64,000 bases of DNA from positions 124,001 to 188,000 of the forward strand of contig NZ_KB905414.1 of assembly GCF_000379465.1 (NCBI RefSeq), read 5' to 3'. Shown here piece by piece: positions 42,854-51,111 of this stretch; positions within the stretch are counted from its first letter, which is position 1; every line of letters starts with the position of its first letter. This DNA comes from Sciscionella marina DSM 45152 (GTDB taxonomy: Bacteria > Actinomycetota > Actinomycetes > Mycobacteriales > Pseudonocardiaceae). A program made the translations under genes and the position numbers. The notes under the pieces were generated by a model, which was not told the DNA's origin, searched no databases, and saw nothing but the letters and a program-made list of their open reading frames with translations.

Positions 42854-43510
42854 TCAGTGACCACGCCTGCGCAGTTCGCCCGCGCTGCGCGGTTTGGGCT
42901 TCGCCGGCCCGCCGGCACGTCGCTTCGACTGCGCGGCCAGCAGCTCGTCCAGCTCGGCCAGCATCAGATCCATCCGGTCCCGCTCGTCCGCGTAGTAGCG
43001 CTCGGACCAGCGCAGCACCAGCTCGGGAAACGCCCAGTCGGGCTCGGTGGCTGCGCCCTTGGCATCCGCCTCGGCGTACCGGCGCAGTTTCTCCGCGCGC
43101 TCGCGATGAGCTGCCAGCCGCTCGCGGAGCGAATCGGGGGCGCCGAGGTGTCCGAGCCACATGCGCAGCATCACGCTGTGTTTGAGCACCACCGGTTCCA
43201 GTACGGATTCGTTGGCCCACCTGGCAAGCGCGGCCGCGCCGGGTTCGGTGATGGAGTAAAGCCGCTTGTCCCGCGCGTCGTTCCTGCTGACCACCCGCGA
43301 GGCGGTGTAGCCCAATTCCTCCAGCTTGCGCAGCTCGGTATAGATCTGGCTGAACGACGGCGACCAGAAGAAGAACTGCAGGCTCCAGTCCGCCCACTTC
43401 TTCACGTCGTAGCCGGAGAGCTCCGAGCCGAACGAGAGCAGGCCCAATACCGCCCAGCTCGTGGTTCGCAACGCCGGGAGCGCTTCGTCGTCGGTCCGCT
43501 CGGCTGCCAT
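42854..43510 (-). CDS. PadR-family transcriptional regulator
   Basis: 218-residue regulator. The N-terminal winged helix (about residues 15-100) shows WAVLGLLSFGSELSGYDVKKW, FSQIYTELRKLEELGYTAS and DKRLYSITEPGAAAL, diagnostic of PadR, followed by a helical C-terminal Vir-type dimerisation region and a basic tail. The start at 43510 fits family length. It is divergent from the Baeyer-Villiger monooxygenase, with a strong palindrome in the spacer, so it probably represses that gene and itself. Phenolic or steroid effectors are possible. Confidence 0.87.
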   Translation of the reverse strand: MAAERTDDEALPALRTTSWAVLGLLSFGSELSGYDVKKWADWSLQFFFWSPSFSQIYTELRKLEELGYTASRVVSRNDARDKRLYSITEPGAAALARWANESVLEPVVLKHSVMLRMWLGHLGAPDSLRERLAAHRERAEKLRRYAEADAKGAATEPDWAFPELVLRWSERYYADERDRMDLMLAELDELLAAQSKRRAGGPAKPKPRSAGELRRRGH

Positions 43511-43614
43511 AACTGCACGATATCTCGCCTCACCAATCGTCACCGCGGTCCGGTCGGGCACGTGCGCCGCCACCGATCGGTCCGTTCCGGCGGCTTCCGG
43601 CGACTGGTCGTGAG

Positions 43615-43633
43615 TATACCTATTAGGTATAGT
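43615..43633. promoter_or_regulatory. PadR-type operator overlapping a -10 element
   Basis: TATACCTATTAGGTATA (43615-43631) is a perfect 17-bp palindrome around one central base, extended by GA...TC on the outside. TATAGT (43628-43633) inside it is an excellent plus-strand -10. Bound repressor would cover this promoter. It lies 105 bp from the PadR start codon. Confidence 0.7.
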
Positions 43634-43668
43634 CGCCTCAGCGGGTGTTCTCGCCGAAAGGGAGTCGC

Positions 43669-43902
43669 GTGCACAACGAAGTCATCGGTCCGCCGCCGGA
43701 GCCCGCGGGCCGTCCCCCACCGGTTCGGCAGGCGGATCGGCCCTGTTCCGGGCAGACCCCGGCCGCGCTCGGGCAGCCGCCCGATCCCTGCCGGTCCGTT
43801 TCCGGCACCGGCACGCACGCACACCCGGTCGCCGGACCGGCGCACCCCGAAAGGTCCTTCGCCCGAAGGATTTCCGGACCTTTCCTACGCACCCGCGGCT
43901 GA
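43669..43902 (+). CDS. Possible small proline-rich leader ORF
   Basis: 77-codon ORF starting at GTG with AAAGGGAG four bases upstream and a -10 (TATAGT) 36 bp upstream. The product begins MHNEVIGPPPEPAGRPPP and resembles no family known to me. It runs through the nested dyad at 43850-43883 and ends 64 bp before the monooxygenase ATG. It may be a leader ORF or chance; the good start signals are the main support. Confidence 0.3.
   Translation: MHNEVIGPPPEPAGRPPPVRQADRPCSGQTPAALGQPPDPCRSVSGTGTHAHPVAGPAHPERSFARRISGPFLRTRG
43850..43883 (+). repeat. Nested inverted repeats in the monooxygenase leader
   Basis: Outer arms AAAGGTCC (43850-43857) and GGACCTTT (43876-43883) are perfect; inner arms TCCTTCG (43855-43861) and CGAAGGA (43864-43870) are also perfect and share bases with the outer left arm. 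The two hairpins are mutually exclusive in RNA, as in an attenuator or riboswitch-like leader. Confidence 0.5.
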
Positions 43903-43966
43903 TCTCTCGACGGCAGCGCCGTGCGCAGCTTTCACCGATCCCCGGCAAGGCCGAAGGAGCACGTAC

Positions 43967-45571
43967 ATGGAGCAGAACGATCCCGTCGACGTCCTGGTCA
44001 TCGGCGCCGGATTCGCGGGGATCTACGCGGTACACGCCGTCCGCGAAGCCGGTTTCACCGTGCGCTGCCTGGAGGCCGGCGCCGGAGTGGGTGGCACGTG
44101 GTATTTCAACCGCTATCCGGGCGCGCGCTGCGATGTGGAGAGCATCGACTACTCGTATTCCTTCGACGACGTGCTGCAGCAGGAATGGAAATGGAGCGAA
44201 CGGTACGCGACACAGCCGGAAATCCTGGCCTATATCAACCACGTCGTCGAAAGATTCGGCCTGCACAGGGATATCCGGTTGAACTGCCCGGTGGTCGCGG
44301 CACATTTCGATGAGCACGTGACGATGTGGCGGGTGCGGGCCGAGTCCGGAGAAGAGCACTCGGCACGCTATCTCTTCTGTGCCACGGGATCGCTTTCCGC
44401 GGTCAACAAACCCGATATCCCCGGCATCGACCGCTTCCGCGGCCGGATGATCCACACCGCACGCTGGCCCGAGGAGGGAACCGGGTTCGAGGGTATGCGA
44501 GTCGGGGTCATCGGGACCGGATCCTCCGGTATCCAGTCGATCCCCATCCTCGCGCGCGAGGCCGAGCACCTGACCGTCTTCCAGCGCACCCCCAACTGGA
44601 GCGTGCCCGCGTTCAACCGTCCGCTGACCGAAGCCGACCAGACGCGCATCCGCGAGGAGTACCCACGGCGCCGCCGCGTCTCCCGGGCGAGCAGCGGCGG
44701 ATCCGTGCACGTTCCACAGCCGAAGAACGCGGCCGACTGCACACCGTCCGAGCGGGAGCAGGCGCTGGAACGCGGCTGGCGCACCGGCGGCGTGTTGTTC
44801 GGCAAGACATTTCCCGACCAGTACACGAATCTCGCCGCCAATGGCTATGCCAGCCGGTTCGCCGAGCGCAAGATCCGGGCGGTCATCGACGATCCCGCCA
44901 CCGCGGATATCCTCATCCCGAAGAACCAGCCGATCGGAGCGAAACGCATCTGCACCGATTCCGGTTATTACGAAACCTTCAATCGCGCCGATGTGAGCCT
45001 TGTCGATCTACGCGCCGAGCCGATCCGCGCCGTCACGGAAACGGGTATCGAAACGGACCGGTCGCGGTTCGAGCTGGACGTGCTGGTGTTCGCCACCGGT
45101 TTCGACGCGATGACCGGTGCACTGAACCGGATCGATCTCCGTGGCGCCGGCGGAAGACGCATCCAGGATGCGTGGCAGGACGGTCCGGTGACCTACCTCG
45201 GCTACCAGGTGCCGGCGTTCCCGAACCTGTTCCTGCTCAACGGACCCGGCTCCCCCTCGGTGCTCGCCAATATGGTGCTGACCTCGGAGGCACAGGTCGA
45301 CTGGCTGGTGACGCTGCTACGGACCGCACGGCAGCAGGGCACGAAACGAATCGAGGCGCGTTCCGACGCCGCGGAGAAGTGGACGACGCGGATCGACGAA
45401 GCTGCGGAGGAAACCATATTCGTGCATACTGATTCCTGGTATCTGGGCTCGAATATCGCCGGAAAACCACGCCGTTTCATGATGTATCCGCTCGGCCTCG
45501 GCAACTACCGGAAAAGCTGCGATGAAATTGCGGAAAACGACTACGAAGGGTTCATGTTCGACGGACACTGA
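43967..45571 (+). CDS. Baeyer-Villiger monooxygenase (class B flavoprotein)
   Basis: 534-residue FAD/NADPH monooxygenase that inserts oxygen next to a ketone, giving an ester or lactone. FAD motif G13-A-G15-F-A-G18, the type I BVMO fingerprint F157-R-G-R-M-I-H163-T-A-R-W167-P168, and the NADPH motif G183-T-G185-S-S-G188 are all intact. The region after the second Rossmann motif and the C-terminal PRRFMMYPLGLGNY are like steroid/cyclododecanone-type BVMOs. GAAGGAG precedes the ATG. A steroid ketone (C17 or C20 position) is a likely substrate by context. Confidence 0.9.
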   Translation: MEQNDPVDVLVIGAGFAGIYAVHAVREAGFTVRCLEAGAGVGGTWYFNRYPGARCDVESIDYSYSFDDVLQQEWKWSERYATQPEILAYINHVVERFGLHRDIRLNCPVVAAHFDEHVTMWRVRAESGEEHSARYLFCATGSLSAVNKPDIPGIDRFRGRMIHTARWPEEGTGFEGMRVGVIGTGSSGIQSIPILAREAEHLTVFQRTPNWSVPAFNRPLTEADQTRIREEYPRRRRVSRASSGGSVHVPQPKNAADCTPSEREQALERGWRTGGVLFGKTFPDQYTNLAANGYASRFAERKIRAVIDDPATADILIPKNQPIGAKRICTDSGYYETFNRADVSLVDLRAEPIRAVTETGIETDRSRFELDVLVFATGFDAMTGALNRIDLRGAGGRRIQDAWQDGPVTYLGYQVPAFPNLFLLNGPGSPSVLANMVLTSEAQVDWLVTLLRTARQQGTKRIEARSDAAEKWTTRIDEAAEETIFVHTDSWYLGSNIAGKPRRFMMYPLGLGNYRKSCDEIAENDYEGFMFDGH

Positions 45572-45904
45572 GCCATCGGCCGGTACAGCTCCATGAGCTG
45601 CGCCGGGCATGAGGAAGCTTGCCCTACCACGAAAGGGAGGAACTCAGTATTCTCGATAATCGAGCACGCGCTTGATGATGACATCGTCACCGAAGGAGCT
45701 GACCGTGTCACGCACATGCGATACGAACCGGAAACCCGTTTCCGCCTGCGGCACCGACGGACACGAAACGGGTCTGCGGGCGCTCCACGGTGGCACACAC
45801 GAGAACGGCGACTCACACAGCGGAACGCACCCGCCCGGCGCCCCGATATCCGCTTGCGCCGCGGGGCGAACGGCTGCGCTCGGGTACACACGACCGGAGG
45901 AGAG
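45572..45904. promoter_or_regulatory. BVMO-IclR spacer with a perfect 13-bp palindrome
   Basis: 333 bp without a convincing gene. CTCGATAATCGAG (45652-45664) is a perfect palindrome around one base and stands in a small AT-rich patch, a candidate operator for the following IclR gene. Open frames here lack family similarity. Confidence 0.4.
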
Positions 45905-46831
45905 ATGACACCAGTTTCCGCGGCGATAGCATCCGCAGCCACGACATCCGATCCGCCCGGGCCTGCCGAACCGGCCCGGTCCTCCGATAGCGCCGTGCCG
46001 CAGTCCATGTTGGAGCGCATGACCCTGATCATGAACTGCTTCTACGGCAAGGCGGTTCGGCACAGCATCGAGGATGTCGCCCGGGCGACCCAGCTGCCCC
46101 GCTCGACCACGCACCGCATCCTCGTGGATCTGGTCCGGCTCGGCTGGCTCACGCAGACACCCGCGGGCTACGGCATCGGCAGCAGGGCACTGTCCTTCGG
46201 CAGCGACGGCGGATACGGCGGGCTCCGCAAGGCCACCGCACCGCTGCTGCACGATCTGGCCATGCGCACCGGCATGGTCGCCCATCTCGGTGTCCTGGTG
46301 GACGCCGAGATCTACTACCTCGACAAGGTCGGCGGGCGGTTCGCGACGAAAGTGCCTTCGCAGGTCGGCGGCCGCGCACCGGCACACTGCACCGCCCTCG
46401 GGAAGTCCATGCTGGCCTGCCTGCCGCCCGAACAGGTCGACCGACAGCTCGCCGGCGGCCTCGGCAGGCACACCGAGCGCACGATCTGCCGCCTCGACAC
46501 GCTGCATCACGAGCTCGGGAGAATCCGCGGGCGCAACGGGATGGCCTTCGAACGCGGCGAATGCTCTCCCGCCGTGGCATGCGTGGCCGTGGCGATCCGC
46601 TCCGCGGACGGCCCGGTCGGCAGCATCTCGTTGTGCGGCGAGGCGGGCACGCCACTGGAGCGGATCGCACCACTGGTGGTACAGGCCGCCAGGGAAGCGA
46701 CCCATGATCTGTTCGGTCCGGCGCGCAAGAACACGGCGGGGCGCAAACATCCGCCCGAGCTCGGGCCTACCTGGTCGGTCGAGGCGATGAACGCGTTGCT
46801 CGCGATCGGCTCCGGGCAGGACTGGATCTAG
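45905..46831 (+). CDS. IclR-family transcriptional regulator
   Basis: 308-residue regulator with an unusual 30-residue N-terminal extension. The winged helix (about residues 36-95) contains MLERMTLIMNCFYGKAV and LPRSTTHRILVDLVRLGWL; the effector domain has HCTALGKSMLACLP and a GISxxG-like region. GGAGGAGAG upstream fixes the ATG. The recurrent 15-bp palindrome TCCCG-N5-CGGGA has the size and 5-5-5 symmetry of IclR-type boxes, and this is the IclR gene nearest the kshA/hsa/kstD operons, so it is my first candidate for the regulator of that regulon. This link is inference. Confidence 0.87.
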   Translation: MTPVSAAIASAATTSDPPGPAEPARSSDSAVPQSMLERMTLIMNCFYGKAVRHSIEDVARATQLPRSTTHRILVDLVRLGWLTQTPAGYGIGSRALSFGSDGGYGGLRKATAPLLHDLAMRTGMVAHLGVLVDAEIYYLDKVGGRFATKVPSQVGGRAPAHCTALGKSMLACLPPEQVDRQLAGGLGRHTERTICRLDTLHHELGRIRGRNGMAFERGECSPAVACVAVAIRSADGPVGSISLCGEAGTPLERIAPLVVQAAREATHDLFGPARKNTAGRKHPPELGPTWSVEAMNALLAIGSGQDWI

Positions 46832-46900
46832 CGCCGCCGCACCGCGGACACGCATCGATCGGCAAGGCGGATCCGGCCGCACGAACGTCGCTGCGGCACT

Positions 46901-46919
46901 TCTGTCCAGAAAGGACAGA
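46901..46919. promoter_or_regulatory. TGTCC-N5-GGACA palindrome before the third luciferase-like gene
   Basis: TCTGTCCAGAAAGGACAGA is a perfect inverted repeat with 7-bp arms and a 5-base centre, 70 bp after the IclR stop and 97 bp before the next ATG. It has the same 5-5-5 geometry as the TCCCG-N5-CGGGA family but other arm bases. It may be an operator or a small terminator hairpin. Confidence 0.45.
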
Positions 46920-47015
46920 CGAGGCAATACCTCATGCTCCGAAGCAAAACGATGCGATCTGTTGCCAGGCAAGCGATAGCTTTGCAAACCACTGTCCACT
47001 CGGTACGATCAGCGG

Positions 47016-47891
47016 ATGCGCTATGCGGTCATGGCCCCCGTATCGGCCGGTGTCACGGCGGACCCGGATTGGATCGGCGGGTTCGCCGAACACGCGGAAC
47101 AGTGCGGCTTCGAGTCGTTCGTCGTGGTGGAGCACGCGGTGGTCGTCACCGGATACGAGAGTGTCTACCCATACGACCGGTCCGGCAAGATGGAACTCGG
47201 TCCCGGATGCGACATCCCCGACCCGCTCGATCTGCTTGGCTTCCTCGCGGCGCGAACGAGCAGCATCGGTCTGGCCACCGGAATCCTCGTGTTGCCCAAT
47301 CACCATCCGGTGGTGCTCGCCAAGCGGGCCGCCACGCTGGACGCGCTCTCCGGCGGACGACTGCGGCTGTGTGTCGGCGTCGGCTGGATGAAGGAGGAAA
47401 TCGAGGCCTGCGGCACCGATTTCACCACCCGGGGCAGACGGGCGGACGAGCAGATCGATGTCCTTCGGGCGCTCTGGAACGGAGACAGCGAGCACGGCGT
47501 GAGTCACCACGGCGAGTTCTTCGCCTTCGACCGTGCGGTGACCCGGCCCATTCCGGCCCACCCGATACCGGTGCACATCGGCGGACACAGCCTGGCGGCG
47601 GCGCGCCGCGCGGGGCGGAGGGGGGACGGCCTGCAGCCGCTCGGTGTCAGCGGGGAGAAACTCGCCCGGCTGGTGCGCGTGATGCGCGAGGAGGCCGAAG
47701 CCGCCGGGCGCGACCCGGACGCGCTGGAGCTGACCCTCGGCCACGGCGTTCCGGCGGTCACCGTGGAGAAGGCCGAATCGCTTGCCGCCCGCGGGGCCGA
47801 CCGGATCCTGCTCGCCCCGACACCTACCGAGGATCTCGCCGCCGCGAAGGACGAACTCTCCGCCTGCGCGCAACGACTGGCGCTGCGCTGA
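47016..47891 (+). CDS. Luciferase-like (LLM class, probably F420-dependent) oxidoreductase 3
   Basis: 291-residue TIM-barrel oxidoreductase. SIGLATGILVLPNHHPVVLAK, LSGGRLRLCVGVGW and IPVHIGGHS identify the LLM family (TIGR-type probable F420-dependent). It is followed after 2 bp by the NTF2-like gene and then by two SDRs, a four-gene operon 47016-49956. It repeats the LLM plus NTF2-like pairing seen at 7940-9420, suggesting that the two proteins work together. Confidence 0.86.
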   Translation: MRYAVMAPVSAGVTADPDWIGGFAEHAEQCGFESFVVVEHAVVVTGYESVYPYDRSGKMELGPGCDIPDPLDLLGFLAARTSSIGLATGILVLPNHHPVVLAKRAATLDALSGGRLRLCVGVGWMKEEIEACGTDFTTRGRRADEQIDVLRALWNGDSEHGVSHHGEFFAFDRAVTRPIPAHPIPVHIGGHSLAAARRAGRRGDGLQPLGVSGEKLARLVRVMREEAEAAGRDPDALELTLGHGVPAVTVEKAESLAARGADRILLAPTPTEDLAAAKDELSACAQRLALR

Positions 47892-47893
47892 AC

Positions 47894-48364
47894 ATGCGAC
47901 CGACAAGTGCGGACCACCTCGCTCTCACCGATCTGGTCGCCCGGTACGGCGCGCTGGTCGATGACCGTTCCCCGGCTGTCGCGGACCTGTTCTGCCCGGA
48001 CGCGGTGCTCGGCTTGCCCGAGCCTCCGGAGAGCCTGGAACCGGTGGCCGAGCACGAGGGACGGGCCATGATCCGGGAAGCCCTTGGCGCACTCGGAGAT
48101 TTCCCAGTCACTCAGCACGCCCTGGTCGGCTCGGTGTTCGACGATGGAGCGGCGCAGGGCGAGGCGACCGGGCGCATCGCGTGCATCGCGCACCATGTCC
48201 GCGAGCGCCCGTCCGGCGAACTCGGCCGCATCACCTGGCACCTGCGCTACCTGGACCGGTACCGGCACACCGCACAGGGCTGGCGGATCGCCAGCCGGGC
48301 CGTGCACATCGACTGGATCGAGACTGCCAGACCGCGCGGCTGGCGGATCGGCGGGCAGCGGTGA
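47894..48364 (+). CDS. SnoaL/NTF2-like protein
   Basis: 156-residue NTF2-like protein: DHLALTDLVARYGALVDDRSPAVADLFCPDAVLG opens the cone fold and WHLRYLDRYRHTAQGWRIASRAVHIDW closes it, the usual SnoaL_4 pattern. It probably acts as an isomerase or dehydratase-like enzyme or binding protein. The ATG lies 2 bp after the LLM stop and its stop overlaps the GTG of the SDR, so it is coupled on both sides. Confidence 0.78.
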   Translation: MRPTSADHLALTDLVARYGALVDDRSPAVADLFCPDAVLGLPEPPESLEPVAEHEGRAMIREALGALGDFPVTQHALVGSVFDDGAAQGEATGRIACIAHHVRERPSGELGRITWHLRYLDRYRHTAQGWRIASRAVHIDWIETARPRGWRIGGQR

Positions 48365-49173
48365 ACCGGCGGGTCTGTGTCGTCACCGGGGCAGCCGAGG
48401 GCATCGGCACGGCCATCGCCCGGCGGTTCGCCGCAAGCGGGGATGTCGTGGTGCTCAACGACGTCGACGCCCGCGCGGCGGAGCTGACCGCGCAGCGGAT
48501 CGAAGGCTCCGGCGGCCACTGTGTGCTGGCCTGCGGGGATATCACCGAGGAGCCGGTGGTCGCCGAGGTCGCCGAGACCGCGTTGGCGGTCGCGGACGGG
48601 CGGGTGGACGTACTGGTGAACAACGTCGGCGACTTCCGGCCCGCCGCGTGGACCTTCCTGCACTCCACACCACAGCAGTGGCAACGGCTCTACGAACTCA
48701 ACCTGTGGCACGTGCTGGCACTGACCCACGCCTTGCTGCCCTCGATGGTCGAGCGGGAGCAAGGCGTGATCATCAACAACTCCACCGTCGAGGCGTTCCG
48801 CGGCATCCCGGGCAAGGCCGTCTATTCCGCGTTCAACGCCGGGGTTTCCGCGTTCACCAAGAGCCTGGCGGTCGAGGTCGGCCAGCACGGGATCCGGGTG
48901 AACGCCATCGCCCCGGATCTCGCCGACACACCGCAGACACCCGCGGCGGCGATGCTGCACGGTCGGGATCCGGACCTGATCCGCACCTGGGTTCCGCTCG
49001 GCAGGTTCGGTGATCCGGACGACTACGCGGCGGTCGTCGAATTCCTGGCCTCGCCGCAGTCCTGCTACCTGACCGGACAGACGATCCCGGTCGACGGCGG
49101 CACCCTGGCCGCTTCCGGCTGGTACGGCAGGGCCGACCGGAAAGGCTGGACGAATCTGCCCAACGAGGCCTGA
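48361..49173 (+). CDS. Short-chain dehydrogenase lacking the catalytic lysine
   Basis: 270-residue SDR. TGAAEGIG and NNVG are present, NNSTVEAF carries the serine, but the YxxxK motif reads Y-S-A-F-N: asparagine replaces the lysine that lowers the tyrosine pKa. The remaining fold (FTKSLAVEVGQHGIRVNAIAPD and TIPVDGG) is normal. It may be a weak or inactive dehydrogenase, or use another residue. GTG start overlapping the previous stop; followed 36 bp later by a second SDR. Confidence 0.84.
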   Translation: MNRRVCVVTGAAEGIGTAIARRFAASGDVVVLNDVDARAAELTAQRIEGSGGHCVLACGDITEEPVVAEVAETALAVADGRVDVLVNNVGDFRPAAWTFLHSTPQQWQRLYELNLWHVLALTHALLPSMVEREQGVIINNSTVEAFRGIPGKAVYSAFNAGVSAFTKSLAVEVGQHGIRVNAIAPDLADTPQTPAAAMLHGRDPDLIRTWVPLGRFGDPDDYAAVVEFLASPQSCYLTGQTIPVDGGTLAASGWYGRADRKGWTNLPNEA

Positions 49174-49209
49174 ACCCGGCTCCGCTACGACATCGGCGAA
49201 GGAGACCAC

Positions 49210-49956
49210 ATGCGCAAGCAGCTCGAGTTCGGATTCACGGCCGGGGATCTCGTGCTGATCACCGGTGCGGGCAGCGGCATCGGCCGGGCGACCGCGGTCC
49301 GCGCCGCCGAGCTCGGACTCTCCGTCGCGGCCTGGGATCTCGATCAGCCGGGCGTGGCGCAAACCGCTGAACTGATCACGCGCGCCGGTGGCCGTGTCCT
49401 GCCGGTTCTGGCCGATGTCGGGGACGCCGCGGCCGTGGAACGCGGATTCTGCGCCACCCGGCGGGAATTCGGTGAGATCCGTTACCTGGTGAACAACGCC
49501 GGTCCTTCCTCGGCAAGCGAGATCGAGTTCGATGCGGGTGTCCGGATCGCCGTCGGCAGCGTCCGGCGGATGACCGAGACCTGGCTGAGCGAGCCGGTGC
49601 CTCCCGGCGCCGCACTGGTCAACATCGCCTCGGTCGCCGGGAACTTCCTCGGCACCGCCTCGGACTGGTACTCCGCCTCGAAAGCGGCCATCGCGGGCTA
49701 CACCAGGCATCTGGCCGGCTACCGCAGCGACGAAGTGCGCAGCAACGCGGTCGCCCCCGGCATGGTGGACACCCCGCGGCTGCGGGGTTTCGCCGCGAGC
49801 GAAGTGGGGCAGCGTTCGCTGCAGCTCAACCCGATGGGCCGCATGGCGGTCGGCGATGACATCGCGTTCGCGATCCTGTTCCTGCTGTCCCCGCTCGCCA
49901 CCTACATCAACGGAGTAGTGCTCCCGGTCGACGGAGGCTGGCTGATCGCCCAGTAG
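49210..49956 (+). CDS. Short-chain dehydrogenase/reductase
   Basis: 248-residue classical SDR. TGAGSGIG, NNAG, NIASVAG (Ser), YSASK and LPVDGGWLI are all intact. It closes the LLM-NTF2-SDR-SDR operon. Because the preceding SDR has lost its catalytic lysine, this one may provide the activity, possibly as a hetero-oligomer. The stop codon is at the base of a hairpin shared with the convergent ACAD operon. Confidence 0.85.
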   Translation: MRKQLEFGFTAGDLVLITGAGSGIGRATAVRAAELGLSVAAWDLDQPGVAQTAELITRAGGRVLPVLADVGDAAAVERGFCATRREFGEIRYLVNNAGPSSASEIEFDAGVRIAVGSVRRMTETWLSEPVPPGAALVNIASVAGNFLGTASDWYSASKAAIAGYTRHLAGYRSDEVRSNAVAPGMVDTPRLRGFAASEVGQRSLQLNPMGRMAVGDDIAFAILFLLSPLATYINGVVLPVDGGWLIAQ

Positions 49957-49987
49957 CCGATCGTCCGGTCGTCCGGTTCCGGTCGGC
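49956..49987. terminator. Hairpin between convergent operons
   Basis: GCCGATCG (49956-49963) pairs with CGGTCGGC (49980-49987) allowing one G-T pair, in the 35-bp gap between the SDR and acyl-CoA dehydrogenase stops. Confidence 0.4.
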
Positions 49988-49991
49988 GCGC

Positions 49992-51110
49992 TCAGGCGCG
50001 CAGCCCGAACTCCTGCCGGGCGATCAGCCCGCGCATCACCTCGGAGGTGCCCCCGCCGATGGTCTCCAGGATCGTCTGCCGCCAAAGGAACTCGGTGTCC
50101 GTGCCGACCGCAAGCGCCTGCTGCGCACCGAATTCCAGCCCGGCGTGGGCGATATCCTGTGCCAGCGTAGTCCCTGCCAGCTTGTGATAGGCGGCGGGAA
50201 CCGCGGAAGGCGCGCCGCTGATCACCTCGCCGAGCAAGGCCAGCCCGAGCGCTTCCACTTCGGTGACCCGCACGGCCAGCTGGCCCATCCGGCGCCGCAC
50301 GACCGGATCCCCGGCCACCCCGGCATCCTCCAATGCAGCCAGCACATCGTGCAGATCGCGCCGCAGCCGCTTCGGCGGGAACTGCACGTGTCGCTCCACC
50401 GCGAGTGCCGAGGAGACGACCTGCCAGCCCTGGTCCTGCGCGCCGACCCGATTCGCGGCAGGCACCCGCACACCGTCGAACCTGACCTCGTTCAGCCGCC
50501 CGCCGTCCAGCGTCGGGATCGGCGATACCGAGACACCCGGTGTGTCCAGCGGTACGATCAGCACGCTGAGCCCGCGCGACCGGCTGTCCTGCGCTCCGGT
50601 GCGACACAGCAGCCAGATGTAATCCGACCAGTGTGCGTTGGAGGTCCAGCATTTGGCGCCGTCGACCACATACTTCCGGCCGTCTCGGCGGGCACGGGTA
50701 CGCACCGAGGCCAGATCGGATCCGGCGTCCGGTTCCGAGTAGCCGAGGCAGAAATTGATCCGGCCGCGGCGCAGTCCGGCCAGGAACCGGTTCCGCTGTT
50801 CGTCCGTGCCGTGCGACATGAGTGCCTTGGCCACCAGACCCGGTCCCATCGGCGGCCGGGCGGCCCGGGCATAGGCCAGCTCGTCCCAGAGAATGAACTC
50901 GTAGGCCGGGGAAAGCCCACCACCGCCGAATTCCTCCGGCCAGGACAGGGAAAGCCAGCCCCGTTCGCCGAGCGCCCGGTAGACCTGGCGTACCCCGTAA
51001 GCGGTGTCCGTACCGCGGTGGAAATAGCCATTCATCCCACGGAACTCGGTCAGGAATTCGAGCACCTCGGCACGGAAAGCCTCTTCCTCACGCGTGAAAC
51101 CGAAATCCAT
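49992..51110 (-). CDS. Acyl-CoA dehydrogenase, large subunit type
   Basis: 372-residue FAD-dependent acyl-CoA dehydrogenase. FCLGYSEPDAGSDLASVRTRA and VDGAKCWTSNAHWSDYIWLL form the flavin/substrate region and ETIGGGTSEVMRGLIARQEFGL the C-terminal FAD-binding end. It is the last gene of a minus-strand operon with four ACADs (large, small, small, enoyl-CoA hydratase, large). Actinobacterial steroid side-chain ACADs are alpha2beta2 heterotetramers encoded as adjacent pairs, so this protein probably pairs with one of the small ones. Confidence 0.88.
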   Translation of the reverse strand: MDFGFTREEEAFRAEVLEFLTEFRGMNGYFHRGTDTAYGVRQVYRALGERGWLSLSWPEEFGGGGLSPAYEFILWDELAYARAARPPMGPGLVAKALMSHGTDEQRNRFLAGLRRGRINFCLGYSEPDAGSDLASVRTRARRDGRKYVVDGAKCWTSNAHWSDYIWLLCRTGAQDSRSRGLSVLIVPLDTPGVSVSPIPTLDGGRLNEVRFDGVRVPAANRVGAQDQGWQVVSSALAVERHVQFPPKRLRRDLHDVLAALEDAGVAGDPVVRRRMGQLAVRVTEVEALGLALLGEVISGAPSAVPAAYHKLAGTTLAQDIAHAGLEFGAQQALAVGTDTEFLWRQTILETIGGGTSEVMRGLIARQEFGLRA

Positions 51111-51111
51111 G

